The position numbers and the translations under genes are program-made. 64,000 bases of DNA from Paenibacillus ihbetae (lineage in GTDB: Bacteria; Bacillota; Bacilli; Paenibacillales; Paenibacillaceae), in NCBI RefSeq assembly GCF_002741055.1, contig NZ_CP016809.1, positions 4,752,501-4,816,500 on the forward strand, given 5' to 3'. The notes beneath the pieces are model-generated. The model searched no databases and was not told where the DNA came from. It saw nothing but the letters and a program-made list of their open reading frames with translations. The number at the start of each line of letters is the position of its first letter. Position 1 is the stretch's first letter. Below are positions 25,397 through 34,008 of this stretch, piece by piece.

Positions 25397-26323
25397 ATGA
25401 AAAGCTTGGAGGTTCAAACGACGCCGGGAACTCTCCCGGCATCCGGGAGGGAGCGAAGCAAGAGCGGCAGCTGGCTGGCCTACCTGCTCATGAGCCCGGT
25501 GCTGATTTATTTGCTGGCCGTCATGGCGATTCCATTCGGCTGGGCGGTATACCTCAGCTTGACGAATAAGGTGGTCGGGGTTCCCGAAACGTTCGTCGGC
25601 TTGCGGAATTATGCGGAGCTGCTTGCTGATTCCGTGTTTTGGAAGGCGGTCTGGAACACGCTGGTCTTTACGCTTGTCGCGGTCATTTTGAAGGCGGTAT
25701 TCGGCATGATCATGGCGCTTGTGCTCAACGAGAATATCGTTGCCCGCAACTTTTTCAGGGTGATGCTGTTTCTCCCGTGGACGATCCCGACGATCGTCTC
25801 CGTGTTTACCTGGCAGTGGATCTATTCCGACGTCGGCGGCGTATTGAATGCGCTGCTCCTAAAGACAGGGCTCATCGACAGTCCCGTCGGCTGGCTGGCC
25901 ACACCGGATCTTGCCATGTTCTCGGTCATTCTGGTGAATGTCTGGCGAGGCATTCCGTTCATGGGCATCGCCATTCTGGCGGGCCTGCAGACGGTGTCCA
26001 AGGAAATGTACGAAGCCGCCATGCTGGACGGGGCTGGAGCGATCAAGCGCTTCTTCTACATGACGCTGCCCTCGGTTAAAGAAGTGACCATCCTGTCCTC
26101 CGTCATCACGACGATCTGGACGCTGAACGACTTCGAGATCATCTGGCTTCTCACGCGGGGCGGCCCGGACAACGGCACGCAGGTTCTGTCCACGCTCAGC
26201 TATACCGTAGGATTCCTGAACATGAGCCTCGGCAAAGCGATTGCGATATCCGTCATTACGCTGCCGCCTTTGATCATGCTGATCAACTATGTGACCAAGC
26301 GTTCGCTGGCGTCCGACAAGTAA
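25397..26323 (+). CDS. Sugar ABC transporter permease, MalF type
   Basis: 308 residues, about six membrane helices. An N-terminal tail of 25 residues precedes LAYLLMSPVLIYLLAVMAIP, and the EAA loop reads YEAAMLDGAGAIKRFFYMTL with LPSVKE after it. The ATG at 25397 is preferred to a GTG three codons earlier because AGAAGGTG sits 8 bases before it. It forms the membrane channel with the MalG-type permease 12 bases downstream. No ATPase is encoded in the operon. Confidence 0.93.
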   Translation: MKSLEVQTTPGTLPASGRERSKSGSWLAYLLMSPVLIYLLAVMAIPFGWAVYLSLTNKVVGVPETFVGLRNYAELLADSVFWKAVWNTLVFTLVAVILKAVFGMIMALVLNENIVARNFFRVMLFLPWTIPTIVSVFTWQWIYSDVGGVLNALLLKTGLIDSPVGWLATPDLAMFSVILVNVWRGIPFMGIAILAGLQTVSKEMYEAAMLDGAGAIKRFFYMTLPSVKEVTILSSVITTIWTLNDFEIIWLLTRGGPDNGTQVLSTLSYTVGFLNMSLGKAIAISVITLPPLIMLINYVTKRSLASDK

Positions 26324-26335
26324 GGAGTGATTTTG

Positions 26336-27163
26336 ATGAAAACTACGCTTGGCAAGCAGATCACGGTATATGCCACACTCGCCCTGCTGCTCTTGTTCGC
26401 GCTCTTTCCTTTGTATTGGATGGTCATTACGTCCTTCAAATCCAATGGGGAGATCTATTCCATGACGCCTACGTTTTGGCCGAAGGAGTTCCTTGGAACC
26501 GCCTATGACAGGCTGATCAACGAAAAGGGCTTCATGACGAATATCAAAAACAGCCTGCTCGTCTCCCTGATCGTGTCCGTGTTCTCAATCGTGGTCAGCA
26601 TGCTGGCCGCATACGCGATCTCCAAGCTCAAGTTCAGAGGGAGAAGCTTTATTTCCAAGAGCATCTTGTACGCGTACTTGATGCCGAGAGCGGTTCTGTT
26701 CATTCCGCTGTATATGCTGGTAACGGCCATCGGCATCAACAATTCCATATACGGGCTCATGCTGATCTACCCGACGATTACGATTCCGTACGCCACATGG
26801 ATGCTGATCTCTTACTTCAAATCCATTCCGGACGAAATTGAGGAAGCGGCCATGATCGACGGGTGTTCCCGAATCAGCACCATGACCAAGATTATCTTTC
26901 CGCTGTCGGCGCCGGGTATTGCGGCTACCTTCATCTTTTCGTTCACGCTGTGCTGGAGCGAGTATCTGTACGCCCTGGTCGTCGTCACCAAAGGCGCGGA
27001 CAAGACGATCACGCTGGGGCTGTCGGACATGATCGTGGGCGACGTCTTCGCATGGGGGCCGCTGATGGGAGGCTCCATCGTCGCATCGATTCCGGTCATC
27101 ATCATGTACCTGTTTACATCCAAATATATGGTCAGCGGAATGACGGTAGGAGGGGTTAAATAA
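26336..27163 (+). CDS. Sugar ABC transporter permease, MalG type
   Basis: 275 residues. First helix LLLLFALFPLYWMVITSFK, EAA loop IEEAAMIDGCSRISTMTKI with FPLSAPG after it, and the usual C-terminus (SKYMVSGMTVGGVK). The ATG has AAGGAG 8 bases upstream. Its stop codon overlaps the ATG of the dehydrogenase gene by one base (TAATG), so the enzyme is translationally coupled to the importer. That coupling supports a shared pathway. Confidence 0.93.
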   Translation: MKTTLGKQITVYATLALLLLFALFPLYWMVITSFKSNGEIYSMTPTFWPKEFLGTAYDRLINEKGFMTNIKNSLLVSLIVSVFSIVVSMLAAYAISKLKFRGRSFISKSILYAYLMPRAVLFIPLYMLVTAIGINNSIYGLMLIYPTITIPYATWMLISYFKSIPDEIEEAAMIDGCSRISTMTKIIFPLSAPGIAATFIFSFTLCWSEYLYALVVVTKGADKTITLGLSDMIVGDVFAWGPLMGGSIVASIPVIIMYLFTSKYMVSGMTVGGVK

Positions 27164-28131
27164 TGAAAGGGAAAAAAGTGCTGGTCACCGCCACGAATTA
27201 CTCCAAGCTGTGTGCGAATGCCAAGCAGCTGCTGCTGGATAATGGCTGCGAAATCATGGAGAACCCCTATGGACGTCCACTGACGTTCGAGGAGCTGAAG
27301 GAGGTGGTAGGCTCGGTCGACGGCGTCATTGCCGGCGTGGACACCTGGAATGAGCAGGTATTCCAATTGGCCCCCCAGCTCCGAGGGATCGCCCGTTTCG
27401 GCGTCGGCGTGGACAATATCGATCTTGCGGCCGCACGGAAATACGGCATCCAGGTTACGAATGTTCCAAGAGGCAATGCCAATGCGGTGGCCGAGCTGGC
27501 GGTCGGCCTCATGATCGCCGTGCGCCGGAGCATTCCGCTGCTTGACCAATCCACGAAGAACGGCGGCTGGGACCGTTTTGTCGGCTCCGAGCTTGCCGGC
27601 GGGACGGTCGGTCTCCTTGGATTCGGAAATATCGCCCAGCTGACCGCCAAGAAGCTGAAGGGCTTCGACGTCGAGCTTATCGCGTACGATAAATATCCGG
27701 ATGCCGCCAAGGCGGCGGAGTATGGCGTGAAGCTGACAACCTTCGAGCAAGTGCTGACGGACAGCGATATCGTCAGTATGCATTTGCCCAGCCTGAACGA
27801 GACGTACCATATTATGAATGATGGGGCTTTCTCCAAGATGAAGTCATCGGCAGTGTTCATCAATACGGCCAGGGGAGCCGTCGTGGACGAGCAGGCGCTC
27901 GCCAGGGCGCTCACATCGGGCGTCATCGCCGGGGCAGCCATCGATGTCTATGAGGCCGAGCCGGTATCCGCCGGCAATCCGATCCTGCGGACCCGTAATC
28001 TCATCACGACGCCGCATACCGCGGCCGAGACGTACGAGACGTATGAGCGGGTCAGCATGGTTACCGCGCAGGCACTGCTGGATATTTTCGAGGGACGCGA
28101 GCCGCAGCATTTGTTGACGCCAACAGCGTAA
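27163..28131 (+). CDS. D-2-hydroxyacid dehydrogenase (SerA-like)
   Basis: 322 residues with a two-domain D-isomer-specific 2-hydroxyacid dehydrogenase fold. The nucleotide-binding motif is GLLGFGNIAQ near residue 147 with Asp in AYDK at the end of the next strand. Catalytic Arg (NTARGAVVDE), Glu (DVYEAEPV) and His (TTPHTAAET) are present. ARFGVGVDNID is the conserved substrate-side block. There is no ACT domain, so it is the short form. It interconverts a 2-keto acid and a D-2-hydroxyacid with NAD(P)H in the cytoplasm. Coupling to a sugar importer argues for catabolism rather than serine synthesis. Confidence 0.92.
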   Translation: MKGKKVLVTATNYSKLCANAKQLLLDNGCEIMENPYGRPLTFEELKEVVGSVDGVIAGVDTWNEQVFQLAPQLRGIARFGVGVDNIDLAAARKYGIQVTNVPRGNANAVAELAVGLMIAVRRSIPLLDQSTKNGGWDRFVGSELAGGTVGLLGFGNIAQLTAKKLKGFDVELIAYDKYPDAAKAAEYGVKLTTFEQVLTDSDIVSMHLPSLNETYHIMNDGAFSKMKSSAVFINTARGAVVDEQALARALTSGVIAGAAIDVYEAEPVSAGNPILRTRNLITTPHTAAETYETYERVSMVTAQALLDIFEGREPQHLLTPTA

Positions 28132-28176
28132 TCAATCACGCATGAACGATGCGAACCTAATGAGGAGGGGACGCCT

Positions 28177-29106
28177 ATGTATCAGAACATTACCAACGGC
28201 AACTGGCCGGTTATGCTAACGCCGTTTACGGAGCAGAACGAAGTGGATTACGAGGCCCTGGAGCGGCTTATCGACTGGTATATCGAACGGGGGGCCGACG
28301 GCCTGTTTGCGGTGTGTCAATCCAGCGAAATGTATACCTTGACCCTGGAGGAGCGCGTACTGATCGCCGCCTTCGTCAAAGCGAAGGCGGCCGGCCGGGT
28401 GCCGGTGATTGCATCGGGGCATGTATCCGATGAATTTGAAGACCAAGCCGCAGAGCTGAACGCCATCGCGGAAACCGGCGTCGACGCCGTCGTCTTGATC
28501 ACGAATCGGCTCGCCGGACCCGACGAGTCCGACGACGTGTGGCTGGCGAATCTCGATAAGCTGCTCGCGCGCATTCCGGAACACGTACCTCTCGGATTGT
28601 ATGAGTGTCCGGCCCCGTACCGGCGTCTGCTGACGACGGAGATGCTGAAGAAGTGCTCGGATACCGGACGCTTCCGGTTCATCAAGGATGTGAGCTGCGA
28701 TCTGCAACTGATCGGGGACAAGCTCAAGGCGGTACAGGGAGGAAGCTTGAAAATCTTCAACGCCAATACGGCGACGCTTCTCGGCAGCTACCGGCTCGGG
28801 GCCTTCGGCTTCAGCGGCGTGATGGCCAATTTCCATCCGGAGCTGTATACATGGTTGTTCCGGAATTGGGAGAGCCGGCCGGAGGAGGCGAAGGAGTTGT
28901 CCGATTTCCTCAGCGTCGCCTCCTTCATCGAACGACAGCTTTATCCCGTGAACGCGAAGTATTATCTTATGCTCGAAGGCGTGCTGACGAACTATCGCTG
29001 CCGCTCGAAAAACCATGAGGAGTTCAGCGCCACCCAACGCTTGGAGGTCGAGCAGCTGCACCGGCTGTCCAAGCGGTATGCCCAAAAGTTTCCGATTTCA
29101 TCATAA
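28177..29106 (+). CDS. DapA/NAL-family aldolase or dehydratase
   Basis: 309 residues, a class I TIM-barrel lyase of the dihydrodipicolinate synthase/N-acetylneuraminate lyase family. The Schiff-base Lys170 lies in FIKDVS and the catalytic Tyr142 in LYECPAP. The substrate-carboxylate motif reads CQSSE, closer to the GSTGE-like motifs of catabolic members than to strict DapA. GAFGFSGVMANFHPEL lies in the later barrel. Such enzymes cleave or dehydrate 2-keto-3-deoxy sugar acids, sialic acid or 4-hydroxy-2-ketoacids. It is last in the importer/dehydrogenase operon, with GAGGAGGGG before the start and a strong terminator after it. Confidence 0.92.
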   Translation: MYQNITNGNWPVMLTPFTEQNEVDYEALERLIDWYIERGADGLFAVCQSSEMYTLTLEERVLIAAFVKAKAAGRVPVIASGHVSDEFEDQAAELNAIAETGVDAVVLITNRLAGPDESDDVWLANLDKLLARIPEHVPLGLYECPAPYRRLLTTEMLKKCSDTGRFRFIKDVSCDLQLIGDKLKAVQGGSLKIFNANTATLLGSYRLGAFGFSGVMANFHPELYTWLFRNWESRPEEAKELSDFLSVASFIERQLYPVNAKYYLMLEGVLTNYRCRSKNHEEFSATQRLEVEQLHRLSKRYAQKFPISS

Positions 29107-29132
29107 GGCTTGGATTTTGCAAGCAAGGACCG

Positions 29133-29173
29133 GCTCGCGACCGCCTCTTTAGGGGGCGGATGCGAGCTTTTTT
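29133..29173 (+). terminator. Strong terminator ending the importer-dehydrogenase-lyase operon
   Basis: GCTCGC (29133-29138) pairs with GCGAGC (29162-29167), with inner CCGCCT and a G-rich partner, then six T. Confidence 0.88.
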
Positions 29174-29225
29174 CAATGAGCAGAGGCACAGAGGAAGAGG
29201 TAGAGGAAGGGGAATAGGTTGAGCA

Positions 29226-29681
29226 TCACGATGGAGGTGAGAGCTGCTCTTTTAGGTTGGTAACGATATTCACCTCGGAAAAAACGATATGGGTCGAAGG
29301 GGAGGTATAGGTCGCGATGCTGTTCACGAACGCCTCGATTTCCCCCAAGTCCGCCGCACAGATCCTGACGAAAAAGCAGGCCCGCCCCGCTGTTCGCCAG
29401 CATCCCAGCACGCGGGGGTGCGCCTGGGCAAATGCCTTGAATTTCTCAAAATCCCCGTTCCTTACGGTGACCTCCATGATGCACTCAAGCCCGAATCCAA
29501 GCTTTTTCCGGTCGATCCCGATCGTATACCCGGTAATGACGCCTTCGCTCTCAAGCCGGCGCACCCGCTCCGTTACGGAGGGAGGGGAGAGATTTACTTT
29601 CTTGCCAAGCTCCCGCATGGACAGTCTGGCATCCCGCGCAAGCTCATCCAGAATGGAGAGATCAATGTCGTCGATTTTCAT
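29226..29681 (-). CDS. Lrp/AsnC-family transcriptional regulator
   Basis: 151 residues. The N-terminal helix-turn-helix (ILDELARDARLSMRELGKKV, LSPPSVTERVRRLE) and the C-terminal RAM ligand domain (LECIMEVTVRNGDFEKFKAF, GCWRTAGRACFFVRI) are both complete. Family members sense amino acids or related small molecules as octamers. The ATG at 29681 follows GAGG; a start 12 bases upstream lacks one. It converges on the lyase operon and is divergent from an AhpD-like gene, its most likely target besides itself. Confidence 0.92.
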   Translation of the reverse strand: MKIDDIDLSILDELARDARLSMRELGKKVNLSPPSVTERVRRLESEGVITGYTIGIDRKKLGFGLECIMEVTVRNGDFEKFKAFAQAHPRVLGCWRTAGRACFFVRICAADLGEIEAFVNSIATYTSPSTHIVFSEVNIVTNLKEQLSPPS

Positions 29682-29803
29682 ATGGAACCTCATTTCACGA
29701 ATGATGTTGTGTTTGTAACATTATCATACATGAATGATTTCAATTGTAAAGGAATTCGAGGGGGCAAGCCTTTATAATGGAGAAGTGGAAGGAGGGGATG
29801 ACC

Positions 29804-30211
29804 TTGGCGAGAATTTCTTACTCCAAGTCAGGGGATACGCCATTTCAACAGCTGCTGGGTCACAATGAAGATATTCGAGCACAGTGGGTGGAGCTGGAGG
29901 AAGCCTTTTATGAGAGCGGTCGTTTAAGTCAGGAGCTTAAAGAACAAGTTCGCCGCACGCTTGCTTTCGGGAACGGGTGTAAATACTGTCAAGCGAAAGG
30001 CAAGCCGTCAATCAGCCACGAAGATTCCAGAATCAGCCTGGCGGTGGCCTTCGCGGATCTGTTTCTAAACCACCGCGCCTCCATCAATCAAGATACATTC
30101 GACGTGTTAAGAAGTGAATTTTCGGAGCCTGAGATCGCGGAGCTGTGCTCCTTCGTGTGCTTTACCACCGCTTCCCAAATGTTCGGGGCGGTGATGGATC
30201 TGCAGCCCTGA
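29804..30211 (+). CDS. AhpD-like/carboxymuconolactone decarboxylase-family protein
   Basis: About 135 residues from the TTG start I prefer. The CxxC of the AhpD-like fold is visible in NGCKYCQAKG, followed by a helical segment (RISLAVAFADLFLNH). AhpD-like proteins use such thiols in peroxide or disulfide reduction; the normally associated His is not obvious, so activity is uncertain. An ATG at 29777 would add nine residues, but it overlaps a TATAAT (29773-29778) that looks like the promoter's -10. AAGGAGGGG lies before the TTG at 29804, and an ATG at 29798 is too close to it. It is divergent from the Lrp gene. Confidence 0.78.
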   Translation: MARISYSKSGDTPFQQLLGHNEDIRAQWVELEEAFYESGRLSQELKEQVRRTLAFGNGCKYCQAKGKPSISHEDSRISLAVAFADLFLNHRASINQDTFDVLRSEFSEPEIAELCSFVCFTTASQMFGAVMDLQP

Positions 30212-30300
30212 AAGTCCTAAAATCCAAGGGATTTGGATGTAGCTGTCACCCGATAGGAGCAGCTTTCTTCTACAGAAAGCGCTGGACATCTCAGCGAAAA

Positions 30301-30354
30301 AAAGATCAGCAGCTCGGAGCCGTACGTTCATAACGGCCTGATCTGCTGATCTTT
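30301..30354. terminator. Bidirectional terminator, 12-bp perfect stem
   Basis: AAAGATCAGCAG (30301-30312) pairs exactly with CTGCTGATCTTT (30343-30354), with an inner GCCGT/ACGGC stem. It separates the convergent AhpD-like and DUF4832 genes and carries A/T runs on both sides. Confidence 0.88.
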
Positions 30355-30374
30355 CATTTTACGGCATGCTCTGA

Positions 30375-32354
30375 TTAATTCTTAGTCCACACGCCAATCT
30401 TGTAAGCACCATCGGACAGTCGGTCCGTATTCGCAAAATCAACCGCCGGCCGGTTCGAGGCTGGATCCAAGATTGCGATGGCCAAATCATAGGTACCGTT
30501 TGGAAGCGCGGAAGTGGAGAGAGAACCTGACACCGTATGCAAGCCGGTTCTCCAGGCTGTTAAGTCTGCGTTTGCCGTTTGACGCGCCACGATGCTCCCG
30601 CCGCTGCGAAGCTGAAGCTCGATGGGCCAGTGGAACGGGAAATGCTGGACGCCCTTGTTCTCCACGATGACGGATACGTCTAGCGTGCCTCCGTTCTGCG
30701 CTTCCGGGTAGGCTGCCTTGTTCAAGACAAAGTGGTAGCCCATTCGTTTCTTCAGCCGATCCATATTGCCTTGAAGCGGATTGCCCACCGCCAAGGAAGC
30801 GGGGGCGTTCGGTCCGAGCCAGCTCGGCTTGCTCAGCTCGGTCTGCCGCAGCGTCTCATTAAAGCCGCTGCCTGTCGTTAGTGCGGCATTCATGCCATAG
30901 GCACCGCCGTAAAATTCACCGCCGGAGATGCGGACATCCCAGAAATTCGGATGGCCCGGCTGCCGCTGGCCGATATCGTCCCAATAACCGTTCTGTGTGC
31001 CCGTATACCAGCCCCATTCGGAATCGAAGCTTGGCTGGTCGCCGAAAACGTCATTATACATGCCTAGAATAAGGCCTTTGTTGTTATTCTTGGCAAGGTC
31101 CACGCTTCGCCGGATCATTAACTGCGTGTGATCCTCCTGATCGGCAAATGCATCGATGTAGTGTTGAATGTATTGGTTGGAAATTTCGTTCGGAGGAAAG
31201 GCTCCCGTATAGTTGCTTTCCCCGTTCGGTCCTACATAGGGCCAGGTGTGAAATTCAGCCCAATGGCCGAGCGAACCGATTTGCACGAAAGCAATCGGGC
31301 TGTCAGGCGCGTTGTAATGCTCCGCTATCGCCTCGATGGCCAGCTTGTGCCTCGCAATCAAATAGTCGGAGCTGTAATTCGGGGAGAAGCCGATGTTGTT
31401 GCCCGTACCCATGCCTCCGGTTTCATCATGATAAGCCTTGCCCGGCGATTGTCCGAGTCGGACCATATCGTTGTACAGCCAGTCCGGAATGTCCCGGTGA
31501 GGGACGCCCGAAGGACTGTCCATGATAAAGCGAAGAACGACTTTGACGCCACGGCTTCGCCAATGGTCGAAATGATTGGCTGCTTCAATTGCGCTGAAAT
31601 CATACTGCCCCTTCGCGGGCTCCAGCTCTTTCCAAGTGACGCCGACATATACAAGACGGTGGTCCTGAGGATAGCCGGTGGATTTTGCGGAAGGTGCCCA
31701 GCCCTTAAATGGATTGTTGAGCGGATCATCCAGCTCGGTTGGATAGAATTCGACCATGTTTTCTCCGGGATTCCTTTCATCAAGGGTATAAAGCGGGAGC
31801 GGCTGGTTTTGCCCCGGCAGGCGATGGGTATCCGAGTTGTTATCCAGATATCCGACGCTAACGCTGCCGCCTGCGGTTAGTCCAAGCGTCTGAAGCGGAA
31901 GCGCAGCTTCAATGAGGGAAGAAGTCCGTGTAAATTGAGAGGAAGGAAGCGAGGAGGACCAATTCCAGCTCCATGTGCTCCCGTTGCCTCCATAGCGGTA
32001 CAGGGAATCATTTTCGAGAAGCCACTCAATCCCTGTTGCTCCCCAGCCATAAGCCTGATACCCGGTAACAGCGCTTCCGTCCGTATTCAACCAGAAGCTG
32101 CCCATGGTCGTGCTCAGACCGGAGCCTTCTACAAGGAGATATAGGTGTTGTTCGTCGTGGGAAGCCTTCAGAACTTTGGCTGCTCCGGAATTTGTGGAAA
32201 GGGACGGAATCCCTTCCCAGTCGCTTGCATCGCCGTCAATCTCGATAGAGGCCGTTTCCGCAACCGAAATCGAGACGGGAAAAGGGGACAACGTCAGAAG
32301 CAAGGCCATCATCACTACAATCATCATTTTCACTGAATTACCCCGTATTCTCAT
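30375..32354 (-). CDS. Secreted DUF4832 protein, putative glycoside hydrolase
   Basis: 659 residues with a classical signal peptide (MRIRGNSVK, hydrophobic core, cleavage near VAETAS). Residues 35-215 resemble a carbohydrate-binding or CBM9-like beta-sandwich (IEIDGDASDWEGIPSL). The centre (about 220-470) looks like a (beta/alpha)8 barrel, with YVGVTWKELEPAKGQYDF, VKVVLRFIMDSPSG and IGSLGHWAEFHT, the last with a Glu where GH-A clan enzymes have an acid/base. The C-terminal part matches DUF4832. Activity is unproven; action on an extracellular glycan is inferred. GGAGGAGG precedes the start. A LacI regulator lies upstream on the same strand. Confidence 0.85.
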   Translation of the reverse strand: MRIRGNSVKMMIVVMMALLLTLSPFPVSISVAETASIEIDGDASDWEGIPSLSTNSGAAKVLKASHDEQHLYLLVEGSGLSTTMGSFWLNTDGSAVTGYQAYGWGATGIEWLLENDSLYRYGGNGSTWSWNWSSSLPSSQFTRTSSLIEAALPLQTLGLTAGGSVSVGYLDNNSDTHRLPGQNQPLPLYTLDERNPGENMVEFYPTELDDPLNNPFKGWAPSAKSTGYPQDHRLVYVGVTWKELEPAKGQYDFSAIEAANHFDHWRSRGVKVVLRFIMDSPSGVPHRDIPDWLYNDMVRLGQSPGKAYHDETGGMGTGNNIGFSPNYSSDYLIARHKLAIEAIAEHYNAPDSPIAFVQIGSLGHWAEFHTWPYVGPNGESNYTGAFPPNEISNQYIQHYIDAFADQEDHTQLMIRRSVDLAKNNNKGLILGMYNDVFGDQPSFDSEWGWYTGTQNGYWDDIGQRQPGHPNFWDVRISGGEFYGGAYGMNAALTTGSGFNETLRQTELSKPSWLGPNAPASLAVGNPLQGNMDRLKKRMGYHFVLNKAAYPEAQNGGTLDVSVIVENKGVQHFPFHWPIELQLRSGGSIVARQTANADLTAWRTGLHTVSGSLSTSALPNGTYDLAIAILDPASNRPAVDFANTDRLSDGAYKIGVWTKN

Positions 32355-32472
32355 ATCAAACCTCCTCCTACAAATATGGGCGTTCGTATAGCTGCAGGCT
32401 TACACTCGGCAATCCTGGCTATCGCGATTGACTCAAGGCTCACCCCCTTTCTTTGTATCGGGATTCTTTCTG

Positions 32473-32499
32473 AAAAAAAGAGCACCGGTTCAGGTGCTT
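32473..32499 (-). terminator. Terminator after the LacI gene
   Basis: On the minus strand AGCACC pairs with GGTGCT (32493-32498, 32481-32486) and is followed by C and seven T. It separates the LacI gene from the DUF4832 gene, which therefore probably has its own promoter. Confidence 0.82.
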
Positions 32500-32621
32500 C
32501 ATGCATGTGCGAAATTTGGAGTTTAGCTGTACGCCATGCGCCAATCTCCAGTGCGCGCGGTGCGCAGTCATGGAGCACGGTTGGACGGCAGCCTTCCATC
32601 TAGCCGGCTTTCAAAATTCAC

Positions 32622-33644
32622 TTAAGTCGAGCTGCGTACGATCAAGCGGGTAGGCAGAATCACTTTCTTCGGCAGCAGCCGATTTCCGTTGATGCGGTCG
32701 ATCAGATTATCAACGGCGACCATGCCGATTTCCTTGGTGGGCACGTCGATCGTCGATAGCGGAGGATTGGAGTACTTGGATACCTCAATGTTGGACAGGC
32801 CGATAACGGCCACTTCATTCGGAACGGAAATACCGTTGTTGTACAACCCGTTAAGGGCGGCCATCGCCATCAAATCGCTTCCGGCGAAGAAGGCGGTAGG
32901 ATATTTGCCGGTTTGGCATAAATGATTGATTTGCTCGATACAAACCGCCTCATCCCATAAGCAATCAATCACCCAATCCGGATTCACCGACAATCCCGCC
33001 GCATGCATGCTGGCGTAATATCCTCGATAGCGGCGGCTGTCCTTCAAATTTCCCGTCAATCCGCTTCCCCCGATATATCCAATCCGGGTATGGCCTTTCT
33101 CGATGAGATGGTTCACCGCCACCGAAGCCACATTGTAATGATCGTAGCCCACGTTATCGATATCCCCGCGTTCCGTATCAATCCCTACGATGTAAGGGAC
33201 CTGCTTGCGAATATACTCGTAGGTTTCGCTGTTCAACGACTCCATCAGGATCAGGCCGGTAATCGGTTCGCTGAACGTATTGAATAGGATTTTGCGATCA
33301 TCCAGCTCGATGCCGGTCCGAATAAAAGAGATGCTATACCCTGCACTGAGAAGCCGCTCTTCTACGCCGGATAAGATCGACATGAAGTACGGATCGTTGT
33401 ACTTATCTTTCGTCACGCTTAAGACGCATCCGATTTTGATATGTGACTTGCTGTCGGTCTGATCCTTGACTGCGACTTTGCGCTTGGGGCTGGAACTGAT
33501 TTTATAGTTGAGCTGCGTAACGGCCTGCCATACCCGTTCCTTGGTCTCTTCCGTGATTTTATATTTCGTATCATTGTTTAAAACTCTGGACACGGTGGCA
33601 GTGGATACATTCGCTAGCTTCGCAACATCCCGAATCGTACTCAT
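32622..33644 (-). CDS. LacI-family transcriptional regulator
   Basis: 340 residues. The N-terminal helix-turn-helix and hinge are canonical (STIRDVAKLANVSTATVSRV, LNNDTKYKITEET). The C-terminal half is a periplasmic-binding-like ligand domain (IGCVLSV, GLILMES, YIGGSGLTGN). It is divergent from the acyltransferase-importer operon (34009-40049) and upstream of the secreted DUF4832 gene, so it is the likely local repressor of one or both. AAGGAGA lies before two possible ATGs (33656 and 33644). The second gives the usual family start, although its spacing of 13 is long. Confidence 0.9.
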   Translation of the reverse strand: MSTIRDVAKLANVSTATVSRVLNNDTKYKITEETKERVWQAVTQLNYKISSSPKRKVAVKDQTDSKSHIKIGCVLSVTKDKYNDPYFMSILSGVEERLLSAGYSISFIRTGIELDDRKILFNTFSEPITGLILMESLNSETYEYIRKQVPYIVGIDTERGDIDNVGYDHYNVASVAVNHLIEKGHTRIGYIGGSGLTGNLKDSRRYRGYYASMHAAGLSVNPDWVIDCLWDEAVCIEQINHLCQTGKYPTAFFAGSDLMAMAALNGLYNNGISVPNEVAVIGLSNIEVSKYSNPPLSTIDVPTKEIGMVAVDNLIDRINGNRLLPKKVILPTRLIVRSST

Positions 33645-34008
33645 CGTTAAAACCATTCTCCTTTTTGTTACAAATGATCACCATTTATGAGTTTATAGGA
33701 ATGTTACCTTTCAAACAATGATTCATAAGAACTTTGTGTTATGTTTCGTTGTTTGTTTCGTTGTTTGTTACGTATTTATTTGCGTGACTACATTTTATAT
33801 GAGTCTTGCTTTGAAATCAATGATAACATGATTCTGTCGCGACATGTTACGTAAAAATGATAAAAAATCAAAAATTCTATTGCAAGATGAAGTTAGGATG
33901 ATATAACATGAAATCACTAAACAAGAAATGTTGTTTACGTAAAAATAACGTAACAAAAAAATGAAACATCGTAAGGCGTTCATTATTCCAATGGGGGTAA
34001 ACCGTGAA
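33645..34008. promoter_or_regulatory. AT-rich divergent promoter region with TACGTA motifs
   Basis: 364 bases, much richer in A+T than the genes. For LacI (minus strand): -35 TTGATT (33820-33815), 17 bp, -10 TAAAAT (33797-33792). For the plus operon: -35 TTGCAA (33880-33885), 16 bp, -10 TATAAC (33902-33907). TTACGTAAAAAT occurs twice (33847-33858, 33935-33946), and TTTACGTAAA (33934-33943) is a palindrome centred on CG, as LacI-type operators are. A 12-base unit TTTCGTTGTTTG is tandemly repeated at 33744-33767. Confidence 0.6.

Noticed and set aside
26812..27810. 332-codon minus-strand frame
   Set aside because: Antisense to the MalG-type permease and dehydrogenase, both of which have strong motifs.
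27267..27941. 224-codon minus-strand frame rich in Ser and Ala
   Set aside because: Shadow of the dehydrogenase gene in an antisense frame.
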